Assembly (NCBI GenBank): GCA_021209875.1
Contig: JAGYVD010000004.1
Location: 2,728,001-2,792,000, forward strand
Direction of reading: 5' to 3'
DNA length: 64,000 nt
From: Rosellinia necatrix
Taxonomy: Eukaryota; Ascomycota; Sordariomycetes; Xylariales; Xylariaceae
Of this stretch, positions 10,779-22,051 are shown piece after piece. The first letter of the stretch is position 1. Each line of letters starts with the position of its first letter. Under the pieces are notes generated by a model. It was given only the letters and a program-made list of their open reading frames with translations, ran no database searches and was not told the DNA's origin. The position numbers and the translations under genes were made by a program.

Positions 10779-12091
10779 TTCGGGCGGTAAAAAAGAGGCG
10801 AGATACAAGGAATTATGATGGTTTATAGGGCCGCGAAGAGGCAACTAGGTGCCCATTGTTCCGGAGGAAGCGGACTTTGGGTAGAGCAATTGGGCGGTTG
10901 CTCCGGAGAAGATGGAGATGAAATTCGGTAGGTGAGTGACGAACGATACCTGGTGCCTCTCTCAATGATGCCACCTGTTGTATACATGTACCGCATCTGT
11001 CCGCGGCTGAGGTGTGGGGGCCTATCCGCCCCTGGCTCTCTCACCTTAACTAGGTAGGTACCTTAAGTAGGTACCTACCTACCTACCTAGATAGGTATTG
11101 TGAACAAACTGTCACAGTGCCTTAAGGAGATAACTACCTGCTGCAGCCCTAGGCCTGTACCGGACATGTGATTGGCCCAACTTGACGCGGAATCGCTCTT
11201 TGGGTAATTGCAATGATTATTTGTACTTCGCGGCTCTAAGAACGACCCTCCAAAGGTTCCTTGCCCACCTCTACCCCTCCTGGTTAAGGTAGCCATAAAC
11301 ACATCTGGGCAGGTATATGTATGTAGATGGGCGTTAAATGGCAGTTGCACACTAAAAAAAGTATGAGCTCGACCAACAAGATATAGGTATACTCTCTTAT
11401 TTCCTTCGCTACCTATCGATATCTTGGCCGGTGGGTTAGTAGCAGTCAGCAAAATGGTAGCGTTTTCCCAAGTGCTGTGGCCTTGAGACGGGAGATTTCT
11501 AAAGGTTGACAAGGGATTGCTTGGCGATCTCGAGGGATTTTATACTCAAGAATATGGTTAGGACCGGTAGCTGCATGCCGGGAAAGGGGTCCGGATTAGG
11601 TGGCGTCGGAGACCTGCAGGGCTTGAGCTGGAGAAGTGGGTCAGGTTTTGAACCTCCGGAACGACTTACCCCAACCTGATCTCACCAGCCCATGTTTCGA
11701 CTCTCCAGTCTCAACAGAACTATCTTCCTGGCTGAAAAAAAAAACCCCCCCACCGTTTCTGTTCCTAGTTGCGCCCTTCCCTCGCTCTCTCTGCGCTCTT
11801 TTGATTACTGCCGTTGTGCTCTAATTTCTATCGATAATTAAAATCTGAATTGGTTGTCGTCGCATTATTATCTATATACATCGCTAGGTAGCCTCTCTAC
11901 CTGGGTATCTAGCCTAGGCCCAGTCTGGGTAGTAGAAGCGTCTGTTCATCTCAAGTTCGGCTTTAAATCCACCTTTTGTGACCGAACCACCTACGTCACG
12001 AACCCGTCTGCGTCCGTATTCGAAGTGATGGTGATCTTCCCGCTTTTGCGCGCTGCTATTTGGGCCTGAGCTCTTCTGGGATTCGCCCATC
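10779..12091. promoter_or_regulatory. Shared 1.3-kb intergenic region of the divergent HRD1-MNS1 pair
   Basis: Both genes are transcribed away from this region, so it must hold both promoters. It contains a TAGGTA/TACCTA palindromic array at 11050-11096 and a smaller copy near 11885-11915. CACGTG-type and ACGT words such as CTACGTCACG near 11991-12000 are visible; a CRE/UPRE-like site for Hac1 is possible but I cannot establish it. No gene is seen inside. Confidence 0.55.
11050..11096. repeat. TAGGTA/TACCTA palindromic array
   Basis: Alternating TAGGTAGGTACC and GGTACCTACCTACC words form an inverted repeat able to fold into a hairpin. It is one of many such arrays in this window. Confidence 0.8.
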
Positions 12092-14053
12092 ATGGCTGTA
12101 CGCCGTGTAAGAATAATACTTGCCGTCCTTGTGTTCTGGGTGCTGGCCTCGTGGTATTACAAGTCTCAAAGATCGGATGATGCTGGCTTGTTTGGCTCTA
12201 CGTCTGGTTCGACCAGGTTCGGCAGCGATTACCGATGGGAACGACGCCCGACACGATATCATGTTGATACCCCCGCCGAACTCCCGACCAACAAACCCGC
12301 CCGACCCATCCCACAAATCCAAGCCCCCAAGCCACAAGAAGACGCCACTTCGAAGGACGAGCGATTAACGCGGCTCGCCGCCGTCAGGGAGAGCTTCATA
12401 CACAGCTGGACAGGCTACAAAAAGCACGCATGGGGCCACGACGAGATTAAGCCCATCTCGGCCCAATTCAAGGACCCTTTTGGTGGATGGGCCGCCACGC
12501 TTGTTGACTCGCTTGATACACTATGGCTCTTGGGCTTAAAGGCCGAGTTTGAGAGCGCCGTAGCGGCTTGCGGTGACATCGATTTTACAATTACCAAAGC
12601 ACGGGAGATCAATGTTTTTGAAACGACCATTCGGTATCTGGGTGGATTTTTAGCCGCCTACGAGTTGAGCGACAAGCAATATCCTAGCTTGCTTAATAAG
12701 TCCACCGAGGTGGCCAGCCTTTTAATGACTGCCTTTGACACCCCGAATCGAATGCCAATTCCGCGTTTCAACTGGAGGGATTATGTTCAGGGTAAGACGC
12801 AGAGAGCACCCATGACTGTTTTACTGGCCGAGATTGGGACTCTCAGTCTTGAATTCACCAAGATGTCCCAACTTACCGGTGACATGCAGTATTATGATGC
12901 CATACAGCGCATATATGATGAACTAGAAACTGCACAGAGTAACACCCGGCTTCCGGGAATGTGGCCGGTCCTAATTGATGCATCCTCGTCGCCCATGAGG
13001 TTCAAAGGCGATGGATTTTCGCTCGGTGGTATGAGTGATAGTGCTTATGAGTATTTGCCGAAGCAGTATCTACTTCTTGGTGGTGCTCTGGAGCAACCTC
13101 GAAAAATGTATGAAAAGTTCATCGACGTTGCTAAGAAACATCTTCTGCACCGCGCAGTGCATCCAGGGAACCTCGCCATCCGGTTTTTTGGGGATTCTCA
13201 CGTATCCAAGCCCCCCAACTCGGAAGCAGTCGTGGTTACGACCCCTCTCACACAACATCTTACCTGCTTCGTTGGAGGTATGGTCGGTATGGCGGCCAAA
13301 ATTTTTGATCGGCCCGCGGATCTCAAGGTAGCCGCGGAGCTTACCGACGGCTGTGTTTGGTCTTATAGTGGTACACCGTCAGGCGTGGGGCCAGAGGTGT
13401 TTTTTTACATACCGTGTGAGGCAGACGACGAGAATGATGATTGCCAGTGGAGTGAAACACGAGTGAGTAGTTTTCGGGCTAGTTTTGTTGTTTTGGCTAG
13501 TTTCAGAGTCCAAGAGGCTCCTGCCTGATTCAAGCCGTACTTGGAAAACCCCTACCCTCTCCGAACCCTCACAAATCATGCTTAAAATGGCTGTAGCTAA
13601 CCTCGAGCGCCGCAGTGGCATGAAGCGATCAGGAAGCACTGGGCTGCTGGCGAAAGGGGCGAAAAAATGACTGAGCAACAGATCGCTAATATTGTCGAGG
13701 CCCGCCGACTGCCCCAAGCCATGGTGGACGTGTATGATCGAAGATATCAGCTGCGGCCCGAGGCTATCGAGTCGGTATTTTACATGTACCGAATGACGGG
13801 GGATGCCAAGTGGATGGACAAGGCGTGGGACATGTTTACCGCCATCGAGAAGCATACGCGCACCTCGTATGCGGCGGCGGCGCTGGACGATGTTACCGAC
13901 GCAAAACCAGACCAGGTGGATAGTATGGAAAGCTTCTGGCTTGCCGAGACGCTTAAATACTTCTATCTCATCTTCGGCGATTGGGAGCTCTTTGACTTGG
14001 ACAAGTGGGTGTTGAATACAGAGGCACATCCGCTAAGGCGAGCGGATGCTTAG
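12092..14053 (+). CDS. MNS1: GH47 ER alpha-1,2-mannosidase (class I)
   Basis: Two exons, 12092-13462 and 13616-14053, give 602 residues. A short cytosolic start (MAVRRVR) and one membrane span (IILAVLVFWVLASWYY, about 8-23) make it a type II membrane protein. The catalytic barrel follows: FGGWAATLVDSLDTLWLLG, FETTIRYLGGFLAAYELS, FKGDGFSLGGMSDSAYEYLP and, at the end, SFWLAETLKYFYLIFGD and LNTEAHPL. The Thr of TEAHPL (about T592) is the calcium-binding residue of the family. The enzyme removes alpha-1,2-mannose from Man9GlcNAc2 in the ER or early Golgi, which times glycoprotein folding. The length fits Mns1-type enzymes rather than the longer EDEM/Htm1 type. Filamentous fungi carry several GH47 paralogues, so a Golgi role is an alternative. 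It is divergent from HRD1, which acts in the same disposal pathway. Confidence 0.95.
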
Positions 14054-15593
14054 ATAAAGGGAACAATAGGGGCTCCTTGCGATTTGGATAAAATATACGG
14101 TTCGCCTTATTTATTAGTAATGGTGGTGCCCTGTTATCGATTTAGGTATATATGCCTTGAATGTATGTGATCTTAAAAGCTGCTAGACGTTATCTCCTAA
14201 GTTGCACCCTGAGCTGGATGAGATGTTATGTATTCCGCGTTCTCGCGTCGGCATAAATAGGGTGAGAATGATGTCCCATCCTGAATTGTCTGTACTTATA
14301 TTATCAATTTGACCCACCAACTTATATTCATATGCCCCTGATTCCCATGTGTACTACGTAGTGTAGGTACCTATCTCCTATGTTTAGATAAGCATCCAGG
14401 CCTACGTACCCATTGCGCCCAAAGATGACGGAACGGACCCATATTTTGGCTCGCTCGCTTTGAGCCCAACAAACCTGGGCAACCTGGGCAACCTGGGCAG
14501 GAAACCTTGGCACATGCAAATGCGCTGGTGGAGACGAGGAGCATGTATAAAGGAGCTTTCCCCTCCGAATATGATTAGAGGCTCATCATCACGATTTATC
14601 AGCTCCGTGCGCGGATCTGCACCGCTTTCTCATGTGGTGCGTTAACTCATCGCTCCTGATCAACACGCGCTATATATAGTATAAGCATGCACTGCAAACG
14701 CATTCTGGCACTACGGCCTGATTCGGCTTCCGAATCCCACCGGACCGACTCGACTTAATCTCATGGTCCATGGAAGCCCGCTGGGAAGCCAGGGTATTCC
14801 CCTCCCTTAGCTCGTCATTTGGAGTCTGGATGAATTCGCCAGCCTGCCACGGGTTATGACTGTCCGGGTGATTGGTGGGTTAGGTCTGGGTGGGTGCCTG
14901 AGTCAATAAGGTGTGTGCCACTACACAAGGGAGCACCGGGTCTGCACTCGGCATCGACAGGTGAGATGGTGCACACTGTCGCGCCCTTCGTCGGCCTCGG
15001 TAGGGACCTAGACCACACTGCACGTTACACAGCAGGTAGCTCGGTCTTCGCGCCTAGCAATCTACTCAAGGCATCTGGTGTATCTATCTAGTGTAACAGA
15101 ATCATGCAAAAAAGCAGCCAGGAAAGATGGGGTGGCGCCCAATACGTTTGTCGATCTTGATCTCTCATTGCGATCTAGTCCGATACTTGGTCCTTTCCTC
15201 CTCCCCACCTCTCGTCAGCCCGGGACTGCAAGTGGGTAGACAGCAAATTTTGTGGCTATCCGTCGGCGCCCTAATGGGATAGCGTATATCGACCTGGCTT
15301 TGACGCGGAGTTCTTTGCTCCAGGCGTTTCACGACAGGTGTGTCACTTGTCACCTGTGCTTCTACATATCTCCTGCCTCTGCCTGCTCCTCAGCATCCCT
15401 GACGTTCATCCCAACTTTATTTTGTGGGGTGTACCAAACACCCGGAAACCACAATTTCTGGGCATCAAATACATTGCCTATCTAGGTATCTCCCTAGGTA
15501 GTGTAGTGTAGTCTGTAATATCCTATCTATCTAATACCCTCCTCTGACTGTCGCCCGCCACCTACGTCCTGGCACGGAAGTGCTTTCCTATCC
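14054..15593. other. Gene-free spacer between MNS1 and the CDF transporter
   Basis: It holds the MNS1 3' end and the promoter of the CDF gene. A 10-bp tandem motif (three copies of AACCTGGGC near 14470-14499) and TAGGTA-type words near 15484-15500 are visible. I see no gene. Confidence 0.4.
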
Positions 15594-16985
15594 ATGTCGC
15601 CTACCATGGATCCTAACTTGGCCCATACGCTTACAATGCATCCTTCTCCCTTCAACCCAAACACCAACAATACCTCCTCGATGTCTCGCTCTCCGCATTC
15701 ACCCATGCCACATGTTGCGCCTCTTCGCCACGCGCGCGATACGGCTGCAAGCACCGCCGTAGAGACCATTGAGGATGTCGAGATTGATCACACAACAGCG
15801 CGCCACCCCGTTGCTGCTCAGCTTGATGTCGAATCCCAGAATGACACCACGCGGTATAGGAGCAGTGACCCCTATGGGCTGTCTTTGGCCTTCAAGACTG
15901 ACCAACAGCTCGACGAGATAAAGGCGAATACCTCTCGCAAACGGGTCGGCCCTCGTGTTCTCAAACTGAAGAGCCGCTCCGACGAAGTCGCCGAATTCTA
16001 TCGCAACCAGAACGAGACTATCGAGCGTCTGCTCAAGACAGTCGAGGAACACCGCAGCGAGGCTCGCCAGGAGGCTGGCGAGGATCATCTACGCCACCAG
16101 ATCGCCGTCTGGGGTTCTTTCCTCGCCAATATCATCTTGTCTATCCTTCAGCTCTACGCTGCCATCTCCTCAGTTTCGCTTTCGCTATTCACCACTGCGG
16201 CGGATTCCGTATTCGACCCCTTCAGCAACCTGACACTCATCCTCACCCACCGTGCCGTCAAACGTGTCGACCCTAATCGCTTCCCTTCCGGCAAGGCTCG
16301 TTTGGAGAATATTGGCAACATCGCCTTTTGTTTTCTGATGGGCGCGGTCTCACTCATCCTCGTCGCCTTCTCCATCCAGGAGCTTGCCACGCATAAGAGC
16401 ACTGATCCTAGCACCAATGGCTTCCACCTACCATCCGTCATCGCTGTCGGTATCGCGTTTGCCACTAAATTCTCGCTGTTCCTGTATTGCTGGGGAATCA
16501 AGGACAAATACAGCCAAGTCGACATTTTGTGGCAAGACCACCGCAACGACCTCCTGATCAATGGCTTCGGTATTCTGACCTCTGTCGGCGGCTCCAAGCT
16601 CGTTTGGTGGATTGACCCGCTGGGGTCCATCGTGTTATCCCTCATCATCATCTGCATCTGGACCCACACGGCCTTCCAAGAGTTTAAGCTGCTCGTCGGT
16701 GTCGCGGCCAACGTGGAGACGCAGCAGCTCATCACGTACGTTTGCCTAACGCACTCGCCCGCCATACTGGGCATCGATACCGTCCGCGTCTACCACTCGG
16801 GTCCGCGCCTCATCGCCGAGGTCGATGTTGTCATGAACCCGGACGCGACGCTCCGCGACACGCACGATGTCGCCGAGGAGTTGCAGTTCAAGCTCGAGGA
16901 TCTCCCGGATGTTGAGAGGGCGTACGTTCATGTCGATTACGAGACCACGCACAAGCCGGAGCACCCTTTCAAGAAGGATATGTAG
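15594..16985 (+). CDS. Cation diffusion facilitator (CDF) transporter, Mn-type
   Basis: A single exon of 463 residues. A soluble N-terminal arm of about 165 residues contains a conserved helix (EVAEFYRNQNETIERLL). It is followed by about six membrane spans starting at AVWGSFLANIILSILQLYAA (about 171-190), and a C-terminal cytosolic domain with the metallochaperone-like fold (VRVYHSGPRLIAEVDVVM to VHVDYETTHKPEH). The two metal-site motifs are D204-S-V-F-D208 in TM2 and D315-H-R-N-D319 in TM5. The DxxxD pair, rather than HxxxD, is the pattern of the manganese branch of the CDF family, so export of Mn2+ to the outside or into an organelle is inferred. A second ATG four codons in (15606) could also serve as start. 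Confidence 0.93.
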   Translation: MSPTMDPNLAHTLTMHPSPFNPNTNNTSSMSRSPHSPMPHVAPLRHARDTAASTAVETIEDVEIDHTTARHPVAAQLDVESQNDTTRYRSSDPYGLSLAFKTDQQLDEIKANTSRKRVGPRVLKLKSRSDEVAEFYRNQNETIERLLKTVEEHRSEARQEAGEDHLRHQIAVWGSFLANIILSILQLYAAISSVSLSLFTTAADSVFDPFSNLTLILTHRAVKRVDPNRFPSGKARLENIGNIAFCFLMGAVSLILVAFSIQELATHKSTDPSTNGFHLPSVIAVGIAFATKFSLFLYCWGIKDKYSQVDILWQDHRNDLLINGFGILTSVGGSKLVWWIDPLGSIVLSLIIICIWTHTAFQEFKLLVGVAANVETQQLITYVCLTHSPAILGIDTVRVYHSGPRLIAEVDVVMNPDATLRDTHDVAEELQFKLEDLPDVERAYVHVDYETTHKPEHPFKKDM

Positions 16986-18557
16986 GAGTTTTCCTCAGCG
17001 GCGAATGTTACTAAAGTACAAAAGCGTAAGGACAGAGTGCGCCGTGGGAAATGAAACGTGCGCCTTAATGCTCGAACCTAGTCTGCAACACTTTTAGTGT
17101 TGAAATATCTCGGATCCGATGTACGGCCCCGGGCTGACGGGACATTCAGAATATGGAACACAGGGGCATTAGGTCAGAGAGCTGAGGAGAAGAACATGCT
17201 TTCTCCTTGTTTTGACCTAAAATCACATTTAGTTTTGGATATAAGACTTCACAAAGCATGTTCTACACAATTCCTGTGCACATATGCTATAGGGTTTACT
17301 GAAAATCAGACCAATCTTAAGTAGTATACGATAGTAAAACGCAATTTAATTGCCTGGCAGAAAGTGCCAAAGTGGCGGGCGTATTCTTCTTTTAGCGAGG
17401 CATTGGCATAATTGTGGGACTGGCAAGCTGCCCAATAGTTTGATGCAGTTCAAGATTGGCATTTGGTTGAGATAGGACACCCTATAGGCACAGTAAATAC
17501 ACCTCATTCAAAGGTGAAGTGTGTCCCTTTTTTTTTCTTATCTTTTTTGTATCCCTGCTAGGTAGGTAGTACATCTCGTTCAGTGATCTCGAAATATCGA
17601 GGGTACATAATTGTTTACTATGTATTATCAAGTTACATAACTCTAAAACTGCAAAGAAGACCGGGATCGGCGCTGCGAGAGTGGCGCGTGACCACAAGCT
17701 GATCAGCAAAATGTGAGATGACGTCGCGCAGAAATACTATCTTGAAATTGAAACAGGTTGCATTGGCTACTAATGCTGCTCTATGTTATATATGAGGATT
17801 TTCTATATTTTTCGTGTTGGCCCCTTAGATTAGGTGGCTTCTATGTACATGGTTTAGGGGCGTTACGTATAATCTTTGTTTGCTACCTGCAGCACTAGGT
17901 ACAGATAAGGGTAATTAATTGTGCTTTGACGTTTGTTGCTCGGACTACCTACTTACACTACCTACCTGCTTACATAGTAGGTAGAGTTCGAGGCGAAATA
18001 AACTGCTCCCGGGGTAGCTTTGATTGTCATGGGGTTCCCTGAACGCCACGCTCTCTCTGATTCGACATGACCGTTTTTAATGTGGATCTGTTTTGGGGTA
18101 TGGCGTCATTTGACATAAACCGGGGTACAAAAGTTAGCTTGGCGAGGGCGTAGCCGCCCAGAGCTAACCCAGTGAAAAAGTACGTATGAGAAAGCCGGCA
18201 ACGTTGTTTGACCAACTCTTGTAACAACTTGTGGGATAATTGCCTGGAAGAAGTTAGCACTAGCAATTTTTGCACTCTTCAGTGAAGTTAGTTGAGTATG
18301 TAAACCTAGTACCTGAACTACCTAGGTAAGTATCTAATTGATACCTAACCACTCCTCTCCAGCCGCTTGAATAATATGGATAATTAACTACCTATGCAGG
18401 TGTGGTGAAATTAGCGAGGGGTATCTATGTATAAATTATATATCGTCAAGAGCTGAAATCATGACGACTCAGGCTGCCTTTGTGCTTAGAAGTTTACAAC
18501 ATACCTCTCAGGCTTGTTACTAATAGTACCTACGATAACCATCTATCCAAGTATTTA

Positions 18558-18635
18558 TCTACCTACCTAGGTATCTATCTACCTGTTTACTCTTACCTAG
18601 GTAGGTAGACAGGTAGACAGGTAGGTAGGTAGGTG
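18558..18635. repeat. TACCTA/TAGGTA palindromic array
   Basis: A CTACCTACCTAGGTATCTA block is followed about 20 nt later by the reverse orientation (CCTAGGTAGGTAGACAGGTA, then four GGTA units). The two halves are complementary and could form a long stem. Confidence 0.85.
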
Positions 18636-18933
18636 TACAGTACAGACATGCCTGCAAAGCAATCTACCAGTACCTTTTGGTGGTTGTTTCCCTCCCCCGA
18701 CGTACCATCAAACTAGACCAATCTGGGTTAGGTGGATACGCGCGCAGTGACACTAATTAAAAAACGGGGTTACATTGGCTGCAGCAGCAGATGGGACGAG
18801 CGAAACGAGTCCATATCAACAACACCAGCTCTGACCAGCTTCCAAACTGGCAAGGGACACACCACCACAACGTTTTTCCATTCCCCTCTTACCAGCAAAT
18901 TTCATTGCCATACCAATTCGTTCTCTCTACCCG

Positions 18934-18938
<5 letters not shown>

Positions 18939-18963
<25 letters not shown>
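18939..18963. repeat. CTG trinucleotide repeat upstream of glycogenin
   Basis: About eight CTG units, then CTCCTACTTCTCC. It lies about 290 bp 5' of the glycogenin start, probably in the leader or promoter. Confidence 0.8.
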
Positions 18964-18968
<5 letters not shown>

Positions 18969-19253
18969 TACTTCTCCTGCTGCTATGTTTTCTTCAATAC
19001 ATAATTAGAACATGCGATTGGAGTTCTGGCTGCGTCGGATTACCTACCTACAGCCGCAGCATTTTACTCTTATTCGGCTACCTCTGTAACCATCTCGCCC
19101 ATTCCGCCTGCTCTCTGCCCAGCACCACCTGGCATTGTCGCGTCACCGCGAGCGCCCCGAACGCCCCATTCAGCCCTGTGTCTATTGCGCCTGTATTGCG
19201 CCTGACGGTTCTGGCGCAGCCTGTAGCTCTGCCCGTAACATCCCTCGCACGCA

Positions 19254-22051
19254 ATGGCTGTGCGGGACGAAGGGGGAGAGGATGTGTATGCTACAGTTCG
19301 TCCATCACCACCTCCACCACCACCACCACTACCACCATGATATATCTGTCCCATGCGCCTCGGTATCCATCTAACTGCTTGCGGCACCAGCTGCTGTTGA
19401 CCGACACGTATTTGCCTGGTAGGAACTCCGATCCCAACTGATCTAGAATACAATTCCTGACCCCGTGGACCCGACAAGGCGCACTAGTTCTCGCGCATTC
19501 GTTGCGCGATGCCGGCACAACGAAGAAGCTAGCTGCATTGTTCACCACCGACAGCGTGTCTACCGAGGCTATTTACGAGCTCCTGGTAAGCTAGCTTTGA
19601 TGACCATGATAATACATCAGCAACTACAGTAGTTGGACGGCACACTGACCCCGTCGATCAGTCTGTCTACGATTACGTCATTCCTGTGCCTCGAATTCGC
19701 AATGCGCACCCAGAAAATCTACAGTTGATGAATAGAACCGACCTCCACTCTGCCTTCACTAAGATCGCCCTATGGAATCAGACCAGATTTCGCAAGATCG
19801 TTTACATCGACGCTGATGTCGTTGCTTACCGAGCCCCCGACGAACTTTTCAACATTGCTCATCACTTCTCGGCAACCCCCGACATCGGATGGCCTGATCT
19901 GTTTAATACGGGTGTCATGGTTCTCTCTCCGAACGTAGGTGACTATTATGCTATGATGGCCATGGCCGACAGGGGAATTTCCTTCGACGGAGCGGATCAG
20001 GGCCTCATAAATACTCATTTTCGTAACAACTATAACCGCCTAAGTTTCACCTACAATGTTACCCCGTCTGCCCATTACCAGTACGTACCTGCCTACCGTC
20101 ATTTTCAGTCAACTATCAATATGGTGCATTTCATTGGTCCGGACAAGCCATGGTTCAGGGGTCGGCATGCGAGCACCGGTAGCTACCCATTCGATGAGAT
20201 GACTGGAAGATGGTGGGCAGTCTATGATCGGCATTATCGAGCAGCTGTAAGTCGCACTGCACACCCTACGACGGTCTTGTTTTACAATATACTCACCACG
20301 CCTTTTCAAGTCATTCAAATCCGCGTCTGTGGCAGCTACGCAACCTATTGCCACTGTGGTACCCGCTCAACCGGTCTCAGAAGTAGTACAATATTATACC
20401 AAGGGAGAATACCAGCCCAAGAGCTCGCATATAAACCCACCACCTAGTAAGCGGTATAGTGGCGATCATCATGACGGCGAGTATCATGGCTATCATATAA
20501 CAGCTCACAATCAAGCACAATACCACCCAGTCGACCTTCACACCACTCACCATCATCCTGACGCCTCCAGCATCAAAATAGGTACCCAGCAAATCCACCA
20601 TCGTCGGGATGCTCAAGGCCACGAAACGCCCGTGTCCGAAGCTAGCACTCAGCAGGTTGAACACGCTAGTTCTGCCCCTGGCGATGTGATTCTACCCTTG
20701 AGCAATAATCTGGACACACAAACTGAAGCTGGCAAGGAGCAGGTTTACACCGAGAGGTTATCTGTGGTCCCCCTCGACTCAAGGCAGGCGCAGCCACCAT
20801 CCCAGCCCCTTATGTCGAGTTGGGATCCGCAAAAGTTTGTCTTATTTCGCTTATTAAACACAACAGACCACCGACTAATAGTACGACAGACATCCTCCTC
20901 CAACAGAATCGAAACCTGAGGCTTTAAATTTCCCCGCTACGGTATACGAAATGTCGAAAAGCACTGCCCCATTTATTGCCCCTCGGCAGTATCCTAAGCC
21001 TCCTAAGGACATGTGGTACGAGGTTCCGAGGGAAGCCCCTGCCCCTCCTTCAGAACCGCCAAAGCCAATATTCCCCTGGGAAGCCCATCAGCCCAAACCG
21101 TCCCGTGTATTTGTTGAAGAGAAGCCGGAGGTCTCTCAAGATCCAGGAGCGCACATTGTGGATACGCCTCCCAGTGAGGTGCTCAAAGTGCAATCTTCGA
21201 ATGAGTCTCTGTTGGCAGAAGCTTCTCCTGTAGAACAGAAGAGCGAGTCTGCGACACCCGCCCAAATAATGACGTTGGATCCATGGACCTCCTACTCACG
21301 AACCAATGCATGGGATGAAGTGCCCGGGATTGAACGCTATGTTGATTCCATTCACCAAAAGCAGAGGCCCAAGAGGGCTCCTGGCACAATTACGCTGCCG
21401 GGCCCTGGTGAAGGTGTAGACGATACAACACGACAACGGCGGGGGAGTAAGCTAACCGACTTCCCAAGTGAAGTGGAGCGGCCTAGCCTTCCCGTAACTC
21501 CTGCGCCCATCCGGCGAGAGAACTTCTGGGACCCTGAGAGTATTTCGAGCCACAACGACAAGAACCCGCTACTGCCTTTCGCAGTGGGTGTCCCCGGCCA
21601 GAGGGATTGGGTATGTGTGCATGGCAAATGGTGGACTCGTGCAGACTGCCGTTGCTAATTTGCTAACCCCCTACGCGTTCATAAGGATCCTGCGGTGCAG
21701 CTTCAAAAGTTAGCACAGCAAGGCGAAGACCTGTTACAAAAACTAGGCGGTAGCGGTCGTCAAGGCAGCAGCGATCCACCGCCTCGGTCTTTGCCTTCCG
21801 GTTCTACGGGGTTAGGGTCACCAACTTACGTAGCACGACCAGCCCAAGTGCTGAGCCCACAGCCGGTAAAAGCAAGTGCAAGCTCAAGTTCTGTTCTCGG
21901 TCTCATGGCAGATTTAGAAGTGACGCCTCGGGCAGCTTCCTCGCTTGCAAGACAAGATGTATCAGATACACCGGCACCTACCAGCGAGGAGCCGGTTTCG
22001 AAGGAAGCGGGGAGATTATGGGCTCATGAGCAGAAGCTAGCACCTTCATAA
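19254..22051 (+). CDS. gnn: Glycogenin (GT8, self-glucosylating glycogen primer)
   Basis: Seven exons, 19254-19295, 19391-19418, 19479-19585, 19662-20246, 20311-20834, 20890-21610 and 21686-22051, give 790 residues. The GT8 domain fills the first quarter: DVYATLLLTDTYLPG, then KIVYIDADVV with the DxD metal site at about D109/D111, then GWPDLFNTGVMVL, FDGADQGLIN and the MVHFIGPDKPW block. The protein uses UDP-glucose to attach a short glucan to itself, which glycogen synthase extends. The remainder is long, Pro/Ser-rich and probably disordered. It carries conserved islands (APRQYPKPPKDMWYEVP and WDPAVQLQKLAQQGEDLLQ) that I infer to be synthase-docking or family-specific motifs. Two very short 5' exons (42 and 28 nt) are needed to complete the fold. 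The donors of introns 1 and 5 (GTTCGT, GTTTGT) are non-consensus but the frame and the joined protein support them. Confidence 0.93.

Larger units (their letters stand above)
16986..19253. other. Gene-free stretch and presumed glycogenin promoter
   Basis: No gene is seen in 2.3 kb. It contains a TAGGTA palindromic array at 18558-18635 and a CTG repeat at about 18939-18963. A pyrimidine-rich stretch up to the glycogenin start probably includes its 5' leader. Confidence 0.45.

Noticed and set aside
18791..19441. 216-codon frame overlapping the glycogenin start
   Set aside because: It includes the CTG repeat as a Leu run and conflicts with the well-supported glycogenin exons 1 and 2.
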